Part shown: positions 1-14,188 of the stretch, in pieces
Layout: every line of letters begins with the position of its first letter
How positions within the stretch are numbered: the stretch's first letter is position 1
NCBI RefSeq assembly: GCF_047495875.1
Contig: NC_092460.1
Location: 38,416,054-38,480,053, forward strand
Source: Pithys albifrons albifrons
Taxonomy: Eukaryota > Chordata > Aves > Passeriformes > Thamnophilidae
Direction: 5' to 3'
Length of the DNA: 64,000 nt
Made by a program: the position numbers and the translations under genes
The notes under the pieces: generated by a model
What the model saw: the letters and a program-made list of their open reading frames with translations, nothing else
Databases searched by the model: none
Told to the model about the DNA's origin: nothing

Positions 1-2751
1 TGAAAAACGTAACTACTAACATTGCTCAGTTTTCTGTATGTCTAAAGACATTTAAATAAAACCAACAAAAAAGCTGATACATTAAAAAAATCCCAAACAC
101 ATTCCAGAAATTAAGATAGTTGTCACAATAAACACCCACCTCACTTACTTTTAGCTCTTACTCACTGTTAGTCACTTGTCTGTAGGCTGATACACTTCTA
201 TTGAAATCAACTAGTAATGGGCTGTAAGCACAGATGGTGTAAATCACCATTGCTCAACTAACACTTCAGTTGCTGTGGTAATTTACAATATCTGGAGAGC
301 AGCTTTGTATGTTTAAGTTTCTTTGTGGCCAATGATGAATAAGAAGTAAAATGTATTTGTGTTTATTATAAAGGCAACATAAAATGTATGAGGTCTTTGA
401 CTGTTCATATCTTTCTTTTTAACTATTTGACTACTTTAAATGATGTGGGATAGTCATTACCAGCCCTACATACCTTTTAGATTTTCTGTTTTTCTAATAA
501 TGAAATATTTTCTTAAGAGTACCAAGGATACAAGAAAAAAAGGGCAGCATTCATAAAATATTTTAGAGTTGTGATATGTGAAATGTCATCTGGGGTCAAT
601 ATAAACCATTAAGTAAAAAGTTACTATATTGACAGCATGCTGAAGTAAGTTCACAATCAGGAAAATAGTTTAAAAGTATGAATGTAGAAAGAGAATGTAT
701 AACCTGTAGTAATGAAGACTAGTTTATTTATATTTGCTTATTTGAAAATATTTTTCTTTTCAAGATATGTACACAGGAGAGGAGATTTTCTGGCAGTTTT
801 AGTTTTCACCATTTCTCCTAATCAATTTTGTTGTTTCTGCCTCCCCTTAACAGCTCCTGACACCTACAGGTAACCTAAACGTTATGGATTTGATAGGTTA
901 CTTTGTATTTAATTTCTAAGGTGCAGTTTGGGTGTTGCAGTAATATGCAAGTGAAACTACATTGTTAGTCAAACAGATTGTGAAAGAGATAGATTTTTAT
1001 TCCATAGAATCATTAAAATGTACTTTATAGATAAAAAGAGCCTAATTTTAAAAAAGGAAAAGACAGACAAACCCATAATGGATGCGAAAAATAAACTTAA
1101 TTTCTAAAATGGGAAAGAAAACCAAGTTAATTACTATTAGTTGATGCTGTGGGAAAAAAGGGCATAGCAGCACAATGAACTGCATTTATAAACTTTCATT
1201 CATATAAACTTTTAAGTGGATAACACCCAGAACATAAATATTTTGGCCTTACAGTAAAAACACTCTTAGGAAAAAAGACTTAACTCTGAACAGTATCTTA
1301 TTTTGTTGAATGCACTAGTCAGAGAGCAGAGTTTGTTGAGAAGGACAGGTGAAAGTGTCAGGTTACAGGGAAAAGATGCATGTGAAAATCTCAGTGTGTC
1401 TTTTTTTCTTTTCTTTTTTTTTTTTTATGCAAGGTGGAGGTGAGGTGAAGGACTGCTGGTTTATTTTTATATTGCTTTCTTGACTACCCTTTTGATGCTC
1501 AGGAACAAGCTGGCTTCTGTGTATTAGATATGGTTACACCTCTTTTAGCTCTACAAAGGGGTTGAAAGTCTTGCAAGAACATTTCTGCTTCAAAACAGTT
1601 TGCCACTTGTTCTCCTTATAGCTGGAGAAGAATCATTAACATATTAAAAACATTTAAAACCCTAGTTTATGTTTGGCCTGCAAAAAGAAGAGAAGGTCAA
1701 TGAGGGTAAAGCACAGGGCTGCAAATACAATGTTTTATTTTCCTTGTGAAGGTCTGCCTCAGAATTGTTGTGGATTACTTGAAGCCGCGTATCCCTACTT
1801 CAGATGTAAATTTAGCTTGTGGACTCTCCAGTCATTAAAAGTTGTTTCAAGCCATTGATCAAATGATGATGGCTTCCAGGTAAACTTATGTTGAAGAGTG
1901 TGCCTCTTCATGACCATTTAAAATCTAAATGGGATATTATGAAATCAAATGGGGCAGAAGGTTTTTTAAGAAGTGGAGTTTCAAGTAGAGGACATGACTT
2001 TCCAAGACATTTCTTCTTGGCAGCTGAGAAAGCTCAGAAGAACTTAGACAAGGAACATATGAGGACACCATCTTTTGTGATTCAGTCAGTGGAGACATTT
2101 ATGGGAAAATGGTAAATGCAACTTGAGTTCCACAATATAAATGGGAAAAGTAGCCCCTGTTCAAAAGACCCATCTAATTACTAAGTTGCAGAAATTATAT
2201 GTTTATTCATCTGTTATTTTGTACTAGGACCTACAATTAAATGATGTCAGGCACAGTTTAAGAAAAATGGTTATTGTAACTGATGATTCATTTAAAATAC
2301 CTTCTTACCATATAATGCCAGCAGGAAATCAGGATGCACTTGCACAAATGCTGTAAGGTGGACGTCACTGGAAGAAGAGTGTGGTTCCATGTGAGAGCAT
2401 GTGAATGAACAAAGACTTCAACCGCTGGAGAGCAGATGGCAAAATAGAAACAAAGATGCACAACAATTGGAGGGGAAAGAGTGAACCAAATGTGTCAGTG
2501 GCATGGGTGTACAGAGTTTGAGAAGATGGAGGCAGACGCCTTGCTTGAGCCCATCTATGGGATGATGATCTAGAACAGTTTCCTGCCCTCTAGTTCTCAC
2601 TATGATCCTTGCTGGGGATCTGGCACTGTTATAATGCAACATAAGTAAGTTCATCTTGCTAATGTAACAGAAGTAGAGTGAGCTACCCTTTTTGGCAGTC
2701 ATTAGGTTGACATTTGCCATCTGACAATAGAAAAGAGCTCTTTAGAACGAG
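1..2751. other. Intergenic, no gene seen
   Basis: AT-rich single-copy-looking DNA. Short frames (e.g. 1673-1858, 1888-2115) have no recognisable domains. No RNA gene or clear repeat seen. Confidence 0.6.
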
Positions 2752-2946
2752 AGTGTTCAAACACTGGAAGATGTGCCTACAGAGGCTTCCCTGTCCTTGG
2801 AGGTAGTCAGGGCTGGAAGACAAGGTTCCGAGCAACCTGATCTAACTTTGAACTTGGATTTAATGTTGAGGTTGGCTCTGCTGTCTAGAGGGAGTTAGAC
2901 CAGGTGGCCTCCAGAGATCCCTTCCAACCTAATTTATTGTATGGTA
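2752..2946 (+). mobile_element. CR1 3'-end fragment
   Basis: Contains the CR1 3' segments TGGAGGTAGTCAGGGCTGG, GACCAGGTGGCCTCCAGAG and ATCCCTTCCAACCT, ending in a worn-down 3' repeat. Confidence 0.85.
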
Positions 2947-5900
2947 TAAAGAGGGCAGTCATGATTCTTGTGTCTTGTATTCTTAGTTTACATTGAGAAA
3001 TCTGAGTATTCCTGGCTGAAAATTTATCTGTCAAACATTAAGGTGGTCTCGTCACTATTACGAAATTTCAGTGTATAAATTTCCATGTTTACATTTTTGT
3101 GAACAAAATTATTTCAGGAGGAAGTCAGTTCTTTAAAATACAGCTATTGTAAGGTTAATCTCATTATTGCTAAACCAAACATTATAAAGCTGAATATGAA
3201 TTTATACTGTAAAAATCACTAAAGTAACATGTACATATGTGAAGTTTAGAAACAAGCTTAAATTTATGTTGAAGGCAGACTGCAATAATTATATGATAAT
3301 ACATCATATATTTTAACTGATTAATCTCAGTGGATGTTAAAAACATAGTCATCCTCTCTCTACTTTGTCTCTCAGTGGAATGCCTGCAATGCAGCATGGC
3401 TGCTGGATTTTATTGTATTGATAAAAGTTGTTGTGCTTAGAAAATGCATATTTTTATGGTAGCAAATCACATTTACATCCATACAAAAGCCCTTTCACAT
3501 TGGTAGGGATATGAAAAAAGGCCCTGGAATAAAATGAGTCAAGGTCATATATATGTCATTTAAGGAATACAGGTATGAATTCCTTCAACAACAACAACAA
3601 AATCCATAGTAACAATTATAAAAGCAAATATATCTTTAAAAAAATCTCAGAGTCTTGTTCTGAATTACATACCTCACTCTTCATAGTTGTTCATAAGTTG
3701 ACAGTGTACCTTCCAGCTGAATGTTTCTCAACAGGTGCAAAAGGGTTGTATTATATTCATTTCTTCTTGTTTGTGCAGCCAGATTATAAGCCAAAAACAT
3801 ACAAAGACTAAGCAACAAAGCCATCTAAATTGTTCATGAATGATTTATCATGCCAAAGAGCTTCATAATATTTTAAAATTATTTTCATTTTTACGGACTG
3901 TCAGGACTACAGATTCTTTTCTGCAATCCATAAGGCACCTTATTTTGTTTTCAGTAGTTTACACAGGTATGCTCAAGTGGTTTGAGACACTTGTCTTTCA
4001 AACAGGCTTTTAAATATGTATGTACTTACTAATGGCATTTCAATATATTTTGGTGGGAACACGTCCATAGACTCCACATTGTGTTCAGAGAGGAGCGCAT
4101 ATGCAAATGCAGCCACACTGTGAATTGTCTGGCACCAGGGGACTTGGACATGACATGTGCTGAACAGATCATGCACGTGTTGCCCTACAGTGCCAACAGT
4201 GATATGTGTTGCAGATAAATTTGCCTCAGGCTACTTGCCTGCACAGGTTGTTTCTACACTGTACTACACTGGCAGTGACTGCAACCTGTCTGGCACTACA
4301 TGTTCTTTGCAGAGATTTTTTTTCTATACCAGATGTTAAGTGAGTTGTTCCAGGTATGTGTACAATGGCACTTTTGTAGTAGTCCTGGATGCCCTGTGAC
4401 ACATCCATTAAAAGCTGTAGTCTGCTGCCAAAACCAATGAAATATCATCAGGAACTGAGACAAATGAGACCTGCAGTGTAACTCACAAAGTTTCATTCTT
4501 TGAATTGATGTGTAGGACACCAGTCACCAACTTAAGTTGTAAATCAACATTCTTTCTTGAAACTAGGAATTAATAAACTGTTTGTTTTGTTTGGACTTAC
4601 TTTTCAAAATCCCAGTTTTCCTAAAACGTTGGATCTGATTACTAAATTAGAACAAATAAAGGTCTCATTTTCCAGGAGGGTATCTGAGCTGCCTCACAGC
4701 TTCTATACTCAGTTGAAAATTATGTCTAAGTGGGAGTCAAATGCTGACACCAGAAAGCAGACAATTGCATCTTGGTGATATTCCACATTTGTGAGTCTCT
4801 CTTGTGCCTGGCCAAAGCATGTGTGGAAGAGGAGTGAAATTGTAAGAGATTCTGCCCATAAAGCTCCACATAGAGCAGAGCCAGTAAGAATCAAGCTTGC
4901 TCTTTTAGTGCACCTATCTGCAAAATAGCTACAGTAACAGTACAAACAGACTTAATAATCCAGTTTATTTTGGATGATTGATTAATGGGAACATCACTCA
5001 TATACTCAGTATGTGACATTTCCTATTACTTGTTCATATCATTTAAGAGTTAAAGGATGTAAATACTTAGGAATTTCCCAGCAGTTAGTTGGGTTGCCAC
5101 CTGTCTGCTAAACACTTTAAAAGGGGAAAAGTGTGAGTTGTATTCCATTTAAGAATGCTGTAACTATCTGAGGGACTCTGAATAACATTTCTGACACTGT
5201 CAAGGGAAAATTTTCCATAGTAGTCTCAACTCACGTCCATCAATAGGATCTTTTCTCCTTGACATAGCTAGACATTTAAAGGACATTAGCAAAGGCAGAT
5301 GTAGCAGGAAAGGAACGATTTCACTGAAGTAAATTTACCGTGCTATGAGACTGACGCTTCTTGCAGTAAGGCAAGTCACTGGAGAGCTAAGGACTACATA
5401 TATGCAACCAAAGTGAACATTTAGCAAACAGCTGTCAATCTTTGTATCATTGGTTCCTTTGTTAATGTTTATACCTGACATTGTAGCAGTTGGCTAACAA
5501 AGTAACTCATTCTCTTGAAGAACCAGAGATGATAAAAACCAAAAAATATCTACAACAAACACACATGCAAATCCCCCACCTGCATTTCTTTTTGTAAAAC
5601 ACTTGTCAAACTGAGGGCAAAGCTATTCTGTAGCATGACATCATTTGGTTCTATTAGATGACTACTGACAGGTCTATTCACAGCATCTATAATTAGCTAC
5701 TTACCTCTAAGTTTCAGTGATTTCGAGCAGCACACTTTTGTAAATGTTTTAAATCAGCTTCTGGAGATGCCTTTGAAACCAAGTAGACTGACACTTAACA
5801 TGGGCATCAACACTACATATGTATGTCAGGCTTTCTCCTGTAGCTTAACCTGAGCCTTAAAGCCATGAAAAATACTTGGAGAAAACTCCTAAATGTCCTG

Positions 5901-7702
5901 TTAACAAACACATAGCTGTGGATCTCAAAGTATCGTGGAGAGGATAAAAGCTCCTCTTGCTATAGGTTTACTACCCTTTAATTACCTCATAGCATCATTT
6001 AACACTTTTGTAGGGATATGCCTCAGTAGTTAGAAACCACTAATAGTCTCCCATGGAGACCTGTAGAGGGGGAGCCATTCAGAAATTAATAAACTTCAAT
6101 GGGTCTAACAGCAAAACTGCAGGAGACCAGGGGCACAGTGTCACAGACACCTTCTGCTGCATGCCAAACTACCCTGCACAGTCTGACCGTGAGTGGGTTG
6201 TTACACAAGACTGGGAATGTACATGAAGCAAGATATTTTATAGAGTTTCCTGAAACTCTGGTGTTAGTCCCCAGTTCTAGGAGGACACTATAGTCCCCAG
6301 TCCCGAATTCTAAAGGGAAATCCTGAGGCAGAAGTTAAAGAAGACCACTTGCTTAAAAAACAGGTAACCTGATTTCAGTGCTTGTGTTTCACAAAGCCCA
6401 TATCCTTCTTCTGTTCAATCAGTCTGGTCGGAAATTTGTTCAAAAGTATTGTAAAATTCAAAAGGAAAACAAAGTTTATTGTGTGTTGTTTTTTTTTAAT
6501 TATTATGGTCCTTTTAGACACAGGAGAAATACACACAGAGCCCTGATATTGTACTTTAATGCCTTTTGCAAACTAGTCAATATTTTCTGATTTTGATCCT
6601 ATAATTACAGCTAATTCTCCAAATCCTCAGACAGCTGCCACAAATCAATTATAGTTTCAAGTCAGAGATAGTTTTGAGCTTACAATTATTTTATATATAG
6701 ATATGTTAATGAGAAAACTAGTAGTGCATTTGTGGTCAGTCTTCTTGATTGTTAAATTTTTCATATGATCATTTGTGAACTAGCAGTCTGACTTTGGAAC
6801 TTAAATGCCATTTCTTTCAGTGACGTCAAGACGAAAGTGTGCAGAGTCAGGGCTGGAAAAGGCTAAAAGTGCACTAGGTCCTCCAAAATAGCTATATTGT
6901 GCTGTGTCTCTGGGCGATGCCCATGTCTGTGCTAAGCTGGTGTCACCCTTGGGCAAATGCTGGCCTCCCATCCCAAAGCAGAGCATCTGAGTATGATGCA
7001 GCTTCTGTCAGGAGCATACATTCAAGTTCTCTTTGCACAGAGGCTGGAGAGGAGAGAAAAGAGCTGGCTCACACCTAGGTCTCACCCCAGTACTGGATGT
7101 GATCAAGGCATATGCCTGACTAAGGAGTTTAACAGAGCTTCTGGGTCTCTCAGTTGCTACCTAAATTACTCCAAATACCCCAAAAGCCATTCCAATTTGC
7201 TGTGACTTACCAAGAGAGAAACATGGAGGTATTTAGATTCTTTGTTTAGTTGCCAAGAGTAGTTCTGGAGGAAGGTGACAGGGCATAAGGTTGTCTGAAA
7301 CTAGAATGAGAGGTTCAAGAGTATCTGTGCTTCTTTCCTGGGTCACACTTGGCCCACTTCATAGGTAAATTTTTGCAACCTCAGTGAAGTAAAATGCAAA
7401 ATTTGATCAGCCTATTTTTGGAAATACGTGCTTAAAAGTAATTTTCTCTAAAACCAGTCTACCCATGTGAGTCAAACAGTGGTATCTCCAGTCACATTAA
7501 AAAGTGTTACCTGTTTTTTTCTTCCCCTTTCATCTGACCCATGTTCACTGAGCATGACTGTGTCCATCTGTAACTACTGCTTGGTGTTACCACAGATGAG
7601 TTTGTTGGCAAAGGCTGGTCAGCTTGGCCAATTCAAGCAAAGGCTCATTCAGAGAAGCAAGGTAGATTGTTGGCTGCTGGGAAGGGCAGGAGAGGCAATG
7701 TA
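2947..7702. other. Intergenic, no gene seen
   Basis: AT-rich. Only short, unrelated frames on both strands. A perfect palindromic TGACGTCA lies at 6821-6828 but may be chance. Confidence 0.6.
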
Positions 7703-8110
7703 TCATAGAATCACATTATCACATAATGGTTTGGGTTGTAAGTGACCTCAAAGATCATGTTGTTACAACCCCCTGCCCTGGGCCCCATCCAGCCTGACCT
7801 TGAACACTTCCAGGGGTTGGGCATCAACAACATCTCTGGGCAACTTGTGCCAGGGCCTGACCACCCTCACAGAGAAGAATTTCTTTCAAATATCTAATCT
7901 AAACCTACTCTCTGCCAGTTTAAAGCGATTCCCCCTTATCCTATCACTACATCCCCCTGTAAAAAGTCTCTCCCCTGCTCTCTTGTAGCCCCCTTTAGGT
8001 ACTGGAAGGTTGCTATAAGGTCTCCCTGGAGCCTTCTCTTCTCCAGGCTGAATAACCCCAACTCTCTCCTCTTCATAGAGAGGAGTTCCAACCTTCTGAT
8101 CATCTTTATG
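7703..8110 (-). mobile_element. CR1 LINE 3' fragment (older copy)
   Basis: The plus strand begins ATCATAGAATCA and continues as reversed CR1 3' sequence, including the AGAGAAGAATTTCTTTC segment and the reversed EEKRR-type region ending near 8105. It differs in many positions from the three young copies. Confidence 0.9.
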
Positions 8111-9821
8111 TAGATACAAGCAAGGGCAGAGAAAACTTGGTGGAGTTTTTTGGGAAATATTGGTGGAATGGGAGCTCTGGGACATGTGGGGAAGATTTTG
8201 AGAGCCATGGAGCTGACAACGAGTTAAGGTAGCTATGTTTTTTTCTGTGTATTTCTGGAACAAGACATTTTATTCCGCCTGTATGGATGGGGGAGGCGTG
8301 CAGCCTGCCAGCTCCCAATAACTGACTGCGCATTTTGCCTGTTCCCTTGAAACAGCCCTGTGAACAACTGTGTGTTATCCAGGAGTATAGCCTTCATTTA
8401 CATCTATTATAAATTAATACGACACTTTTTGTGGTGCAGCTTTTGATCCTGTAAATAACTTCTGTTCACCTGAGCAGTCTCATTAAAAACAATTCTTATT
8501 AAACACAAATATAAGGCTCATGAGCAGTTACAACAATATTAGGAAATCCAATATACTTAAATACACTTACAAAACACGAGTTAGCTGATAAGATGTTGGC
8601 TTAAGATGGGATGAGCAGTGCAGACCAGGGCAAAGTGCTGTATTTGATGACCCAACTCTTCACATGAGGGGCCATGGCATTTCTGAGAGCAGTCAAGGTC
8701 ATTGTGGAAGTCCTCTGACCCAGTTACAATGCAGATCCAGCTTGCCATATGAGTCCTTCAATTTTTGCTTAAGCCATGCAGAAACCTTGTTTGTGCCCTT
8801 GGACAGGACAACAGTATCAGACTTAGATTAGTAAATGTTTTGCATGTGAGCACAGCCCATGCCACAGAATCTGGGTCTGGACAAATCTGTTTAAAATTAT
8901 TTTATGTGTTGTGGAGAGCAACCAGAAATACTCTTACCAGAATGGCCAGCTATTGACAGCAGTTTTTGACTGGCTCTAATAGGTATGCCTATGCAGGCAT
9001 ATTTGTTTGTGTAGGCCAAAGGGGAGGAGCATGCTGCAAAATATCTTAAGATTTAAAAAAAAGGACACTGAATTAAAGTGGATTTTTAAACCTCTTGAGA
9101 ATGAACAATATGCCTTTTTAGTAAACCAGTTGTGCATAGAGATCAATGTGCAAAATTCAAAGACTAATCCTGCTGTAAGTTCACCTCAAGTATTTCATGA
9201 ATTTCACATGATCCACCCACTTTTTTTCTGTACCTCTGCAATTACCATATCAGCAGCAATAATTCCCTGTTGTTCGAGTGCCAGATTCAACATAGCTCTC
9301 ACATTCCTGAACGTGGCAAATTGTGCTGCTCTATTTGTTTGTTGTTTCAGAACAAGATTAAATTTTGTTAACTTGCGCACCTCATTGAAATTTAACCCAC
9401 TCTTTGTCATCTTCTTAATCAGTGATTTGTTTGTCTTGCTCTTTAGTTCTCAGTGTCTTATATTTACTTTAAATTTTGCATGAAATCCATGTTATTCAAA
9501 TGACTTTTTGAACCATTCCTAGTTTTCCACACATACCATATTTGGATTTACCAATCATATGCGTAATCATCTGACTTCTTTTTCTTCCTTCTATTAGAAA
9601 ATATGAAGCAGCTCCTTTCCAACTGCAGAATGAGCACTTGCATACAATATTTTAATTTACAGATAGTCTCTTTCTTCAGCAATATAAAAGCATCATGAAA
9701 AATGTTTCAAGATTTTGTTTTTGTTGGAAAGTTAGTTTGACTGGAAAACCCTGCAACTTTTCTGCATGTGTATATGTACAGGACAAAAGCTGATTATTCC
9801 AAATAATCACACAGCACACAG
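8111..9821. other. Intergenic, no gene supported
   Basis: Contains a 158-codon frame (9007-9483) that opens with TTG, not ATG, in AT-rich DNA. An opposing 68-codon frame lies at 9204-9410. Neither resembles a known family to me. Confidence 0.55.
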
Positions 9822-11108
9822 CACCTTCAGGATAGACAAGGGATTAGACCCAGCCAGCATGGGTTTAGGAGGGGCAGGTCCTGTCTGACCAACCTGATCT
9901 CTTTTTACGATCAGGTGACCCACCTGATGGATGAGGGGAAGGCTGTGGATGTGGTCTATCTGGACGTCAGCAAGACCTTGGACACTATCTCCCATAATAT
10001 ACTCCTGGGAAAGCTGGTAGCCCATGGCCTGGACAAGTGTACCCTCTCCTGGATTAGGAGCTGGCTGGAGGGTCGGGCCCAGAGAGTGCTGGTGAACGGA
10101 GCTGCATCCAGCTGGCAGCCAGTCACCAGTGGTGTTCCCCAGGGGTCTGTGTTGGGTCCAGTCCTGTTTAACATCTTTATTGATGATTTAGATGAGGGGA
10201 TTGAGTCCATCATCAGTAAATTTGCTGATGACACAAACTTGGGAGGGAGTGTCGATCTGCTGGAAGGCAGGAGGGCTCTGCAGAGGGATCTGGATAGACT
10301 TGAGACATGGGCTGATTCCAATGGGATGAAGTTCAATAAGGCCAAGTGCCGGGTCCTGCACTTTGGCCACAATAACCCCATGCAGCGCTACAGGCTGGGC
10401 ACAGAGTGGCTGGAGAGCAGCCAGGCAGAAAGGGACCTGGGGGGACTCATTGACAGGAAGCTCAACATGAGCCAACAGTGTGCCCAGGTGGCCAAGAAGG
10501 CCAATGGGACCCTGTCCTGGATCAAAAATAGCATGGCCAGCAGGGCCAGGGCAGTGACCCTTCCCCTGCACTCTGCATTGGTGAGGCCATACCTTGAGTA
10601 CTGTGTTCAGTTCTGGGCCCCTCAGTTCAGGAAAGAGATGGAGGGGCTGGAGCGAGCCCAGAGAAGAGCAACAAGGCTGGTGAAGGGACTGGAGCACAAG
10701 CCCTGTGGATAGCGGCTGAAGGAGCTGGGGGTGTTTAGCCTAGAAAAGAGGAGGCTCAGAGGTGACCTCATCATTGTCTTGAACTACCTGAAGGGAAGTT
10801 CTGGCCAGGTGGGAGTTGGTCTCTTCTCCCAGGCACTCAGCAATAGGACAAGGGGGCACGGGCTCAAGCTCGGCCAGGGGAAATTTAAGTTGGATATCAG
10901 AAAAAAATTCTTTCCAGAGAGAGTAATCAGGCATTGGAATGGGCTGCCCAGAGAGGGGGTGAATTCACCATCCCTGGAGATTTTTAAACTGAGATTGGAT
11001 GTGGCACTGAGTGCCACAATCTGGTAAATAGACTGGAGGTGGACCAAGGGTTGGACTTGATGATCTCGGAGGTCTTTTCCAACCCAATCATTTCCATGAT
11101 TCTATGAT
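9822..11108 (+). mobile_element. CR1 LINE, young, RT domain to 3' end
   Basis: A 5'-truncated CR1. One frame runs from 9855 to the terminal TAA at 11025-11027, interrupted only by a TAG at 10710-10712. It carries the QHGFRRGRS block, motif A (VVYLDVSK), [22 protein letters not shown], the catalytic FADDTNLGG, and the C-terminal CR1 segment to [18 protein letters not shown]. The short 3'UTR ends with ATTCTATGATT. It lies in intergenic DNA, in the same orientation as CREBL2. Too short to be autonomous. Confidence 0.95.
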
Positions 11109-12584
11109 TTTGAGTCCATTTTACTTGAGAAATACATGTACAACAGCTAAATGCCCCTTGTAGATGTGACTTCAAGCATTTGCAGCTGCAAAAGGTGCTC
11201 ATCTTGTCACAAAGTAGAACATATTGCAAATATGAAAGTAACACCCTTATCAACATTCAGTTATGCAGTATACAGGAAACAGTCACAGATCAGGTTTCCA
11301 GTGTGCTGTGCTTCATTCAAATACTGATTGTATTTTAAAAGCCAACATTCAAAGAGCTTTTAAACAGATTTTTCTTTCAGTCATACCAATGGAGGTGATC
11401 AATTAATGTACTTGTGAGCATGTGCTGTTCATGTGTTTTAACAGGTCTTTCAGAGCTTTAGAATATATAGCTGATTTCTCTAATGAAAAAATAATCCAAA
11501 CCAACCACAAACTGGTATACTTTTACCATAGTTACAGTAAAAAGATATATAGAGGATATTATGTAAATTAACCTTTTTTTTTTGGTCACTTCTTGGTGAC
11601 AAATAGTTTAACTGTTGCGTGTAAATGAAAGGTTAAAGATATTCTCTGTCTCAGTATCAGCAGACTTTAAAAACTGAAAACAGAGATTTTCTTGTTTTTC
11701 CAGAAATGTTTCTTGGGTGGGTGTCAGATTTAAGGATGTAGAAAAATGCAATTTCTCTATCAGTTCTATGAAAAACCTTCCCAAATCCCAAGGGATTGAA
11801 AGACAAGCTGTACATGCAGTCTTTTCCCCATGGCAAATGAGTTAGCATCTCTATTAAAGCAATTAGCATTTGGAAAACAAATAAGAAAATAACTTAATCT
11901 TTCCATTTATATCCATAAATGAACTCATCTCAAAGGTTTGAATCTCTAAACATTCCACAAATGTAGAGTGGGGCAATTTCAGTAAAATGCTGAGTCTTGA
12001 TACCAAAACATTGCAAGATTTATTCTTATTTCAGGCAGGCTTTCAGAGGAACAGATTTTGAATTGCCCCAATTAAAAGCTTTACAGTTCTAGAGAGAATA
12101 AACACCCATTTGGAATCTATTGACATCACTGCAAATATGAGCACACAGTGCAAAGTCATATCTCTTTTTACGTCACACTGATATAAGCAGTGATGTTTTG
12201 CCTGGTTGTCACTGAATTGCCTGAACCCACTTTATTTATATACCTCAAAGTCTCTCTGGATGTCAGAAGTGTAACCATTCTTCTAATAAATACAACTAAT
12301 TTTCAGAAGAGACCTGCCATTAGATATTGTATAAGATGATTTGTGACACTGGGTTTAATACAAGATAGTATTTCCTTGGTGTACATCACTATGGTTTAGC
12401 AATAAAACCATCAGGATGCCTCAGAGAAACACTTACTAGAAAAAGTGGTAAAACCTGTAAGGTTGAGTTGGTCTAGTGCAAAGATCATCTGCCTTTACTT
12501 TAACCAAGGAAGTTTTACTTAAAAATCTTAATTCATTTGCGAGTCTTTGAGAGTCAAAATGGTGACCTGTCAGACAACGACACA
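11109..12584. other. Intergenic between CR1 copies, nothing recognised
   Basis: AT-rich, short frames only. Confidence 0.6.
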
Positions 12585-12855
12585 CAAACACCTGCTGAAT
12601 CAGACCATTGGTCCTTAAGAGGAGAGACTTTTTAGGGACAATATGTGAACCTGGCCTTTTTCTGTCCTCTGCTCCTCTCATCATACATCCCCAGTATCCC
12701 AAACAGTTAGATTAGGGATGATGGAGAATACATCCCCTTGGTAACTTTTTATGAAACATAAACGTAGCTAATCCTTTTTTGAACTTGCCATACTCTCTGC
12801 CTTACAGTGTCCTGTGGCAGTAAACTCCAAGAGTTCACTATTTGCTGTGTAAAAA
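12585..12855. repeat. Probable ancient amniote interspersed repeat
   Basis: The segments CTGAATCAGACCATTGGTCC and, downstream, a GTCCTGTGGCAGTAAACTCC-like stretch followed by TGCTGTGTAAAAAAGTGG resemble an old repeat common in birds and reptiles. I recognise the pattern but not the family name (an L3/CR1-like or old SINE origin is possible). Confidence 0.4.
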
Positions 12856-13390
12856 AGTGGCTCTAGCAGTTTAAAAAAGTCCCAGACTTTTGTGCTATAT
12901 TAATGTGCATATATGTAATATTCAGTTCCATTCACAATTGTTCTTTCTGACAGTCTCCCTCTGAACTTGCATGTCCATATTCATCTAGGGGGACAGCATA
13001 ACCATAGTAGAAAAGCAGACTGAAGTGCATATTTTGAGTTGTTCAGTGGTGAAATACAGAAGCTCTTAAGTGCTTAGGCAGGGAACTTGTGCTTATCCTG
13101 GTCAGAAGCTGAGAGCTCTGTTTCTTAAGTATATAAAGCAGAAGGGGTACTAGTGTAATCTAGGGGAAAGAAAAGATGCAGCTATAATTTTAATTTGCTG
13201 GTTAAAGGGATTTTGGCCTTTCTGAACTGGCATCAGGACTCTGTCCAATCTCCTTCCTCCACTCTTGTTGCAAAAGAGGGTTGCCTAAGCAAGCTATGTT
13301 GGATCTTTGCCACTCAATATTTCCTTTTACTGGGGAAACCTCCAACTGACTTTTAAAGCCAGCTTTATGGCCCCAATATAGTGCTAAAGA
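12856..13390. other. Intergenic, nothing recognised
   Basis: Unique-looking DNA between the old repeat and the second young CR1. Confidence 0.55.
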
Positions 13391-14188
13391 GAGATGGGCT
13401 GATTCCAATGGGATGAAGTTCAATCAGACCAAGCACTGGGTCCTGCACTTTGGCCACAACAACCCCATGCAGCGCTACAGGCTGGGCACAGAGTGGCTGG
13501 AAAGCAGCCAGGCAGAAAGGGACCTTGGGGGACTCATTGACAGGAAGCTCAACATGAGCCAACAGTGTGCCCAGGTGGCCAAGAAGGCCAGTGGGATCCT
13601 GTCCTGTATGAAAAATAGCGTGGCCAGCAGGGCCAGGGCAGTGACCCTTCCCCTGCACTCTGCGTTGGTGAGGCCACACCTTGAGTATTGTATTCAGTTC
13701 TGGGCCCCTCAGTTCAGGAAAGAGATGGAGGGGCTGGACCGAGGCCAGAGAAGAGCAACAAGACTGGGGAAGGGACTGGAGCACAAGTGCTGTGGGGAGA
13801 GGCTGAGGGAGCTGGGGGTGTTTAGCCTGGAGAAGAGGAGGGTCAGAGGTGACCTCAGCACTGTCTAGAACTATCTGAAGGGAAGTTCTGGCCAGGTGGG
13901 AGTTGGTCTCTTCTCCCAGGCACTCAGCAATAGGACAAGGGGGCACGGGCTCAAGCTCGGCCAGGGGAAATTTAAGTTGGATATCAGAAAAAAATTCTTT
14001 CCAGAGAGAGTAATCAGGCATTGGAATGGGCTGCCCAGAGAGGGGGTGGATTCACCATCCCTGGAGATTTTTAAACTGAGATTGGCCGTGGTACTGAGTG
14101 CCATGATCTGGTAAATGAACTGGAGTTGGGCCAAAGGTCGGACTTGATGATCTCGGAGGTCTTTTCCAACCCAATCGATTCTATGAAA
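13391..14188 (+). mobile_element. CR1 LINE, same subfamily, ORF2 C-terminal part
   Basis: Starts inside the segment ADSNGMKFN of the CR1 ORF and runs to a 3' end in CGATTCTATGA. One frame holds from 13413 to ATCTGG-TAA at about 14.11 kb, with a single in-frame TAG at 13866-13868. The last third is nearly identical to the copy at 9.8-11.1 kb. A shadow frame of 218 codons on the opposite strand (13365-14021) is antisense CR1, not a gene. Confidence 0.95.

Noticed and set aside
6821..6828. Perfect CRE palindrome TGACGTCA, 9 kb upstream of CREBL2
   Set aside because: One such 8-mer is expected by chance in about 65 kb, and there is no promoter or conservation evidence around it.
9007..9483. 158-codon open frame with an opposing 68-codon frame
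   Set aside because: Opens with TTG rather than ATG, has an AT-rich composition, no recognisable domain, and no splice or promoter context. Kept only as a note.
13365..14021. 218-codon minus-strand frame
   Set aside because: It is the antisense of the CR1 ORF2. The same shadow occurs opposite the other two young CR1 copies.
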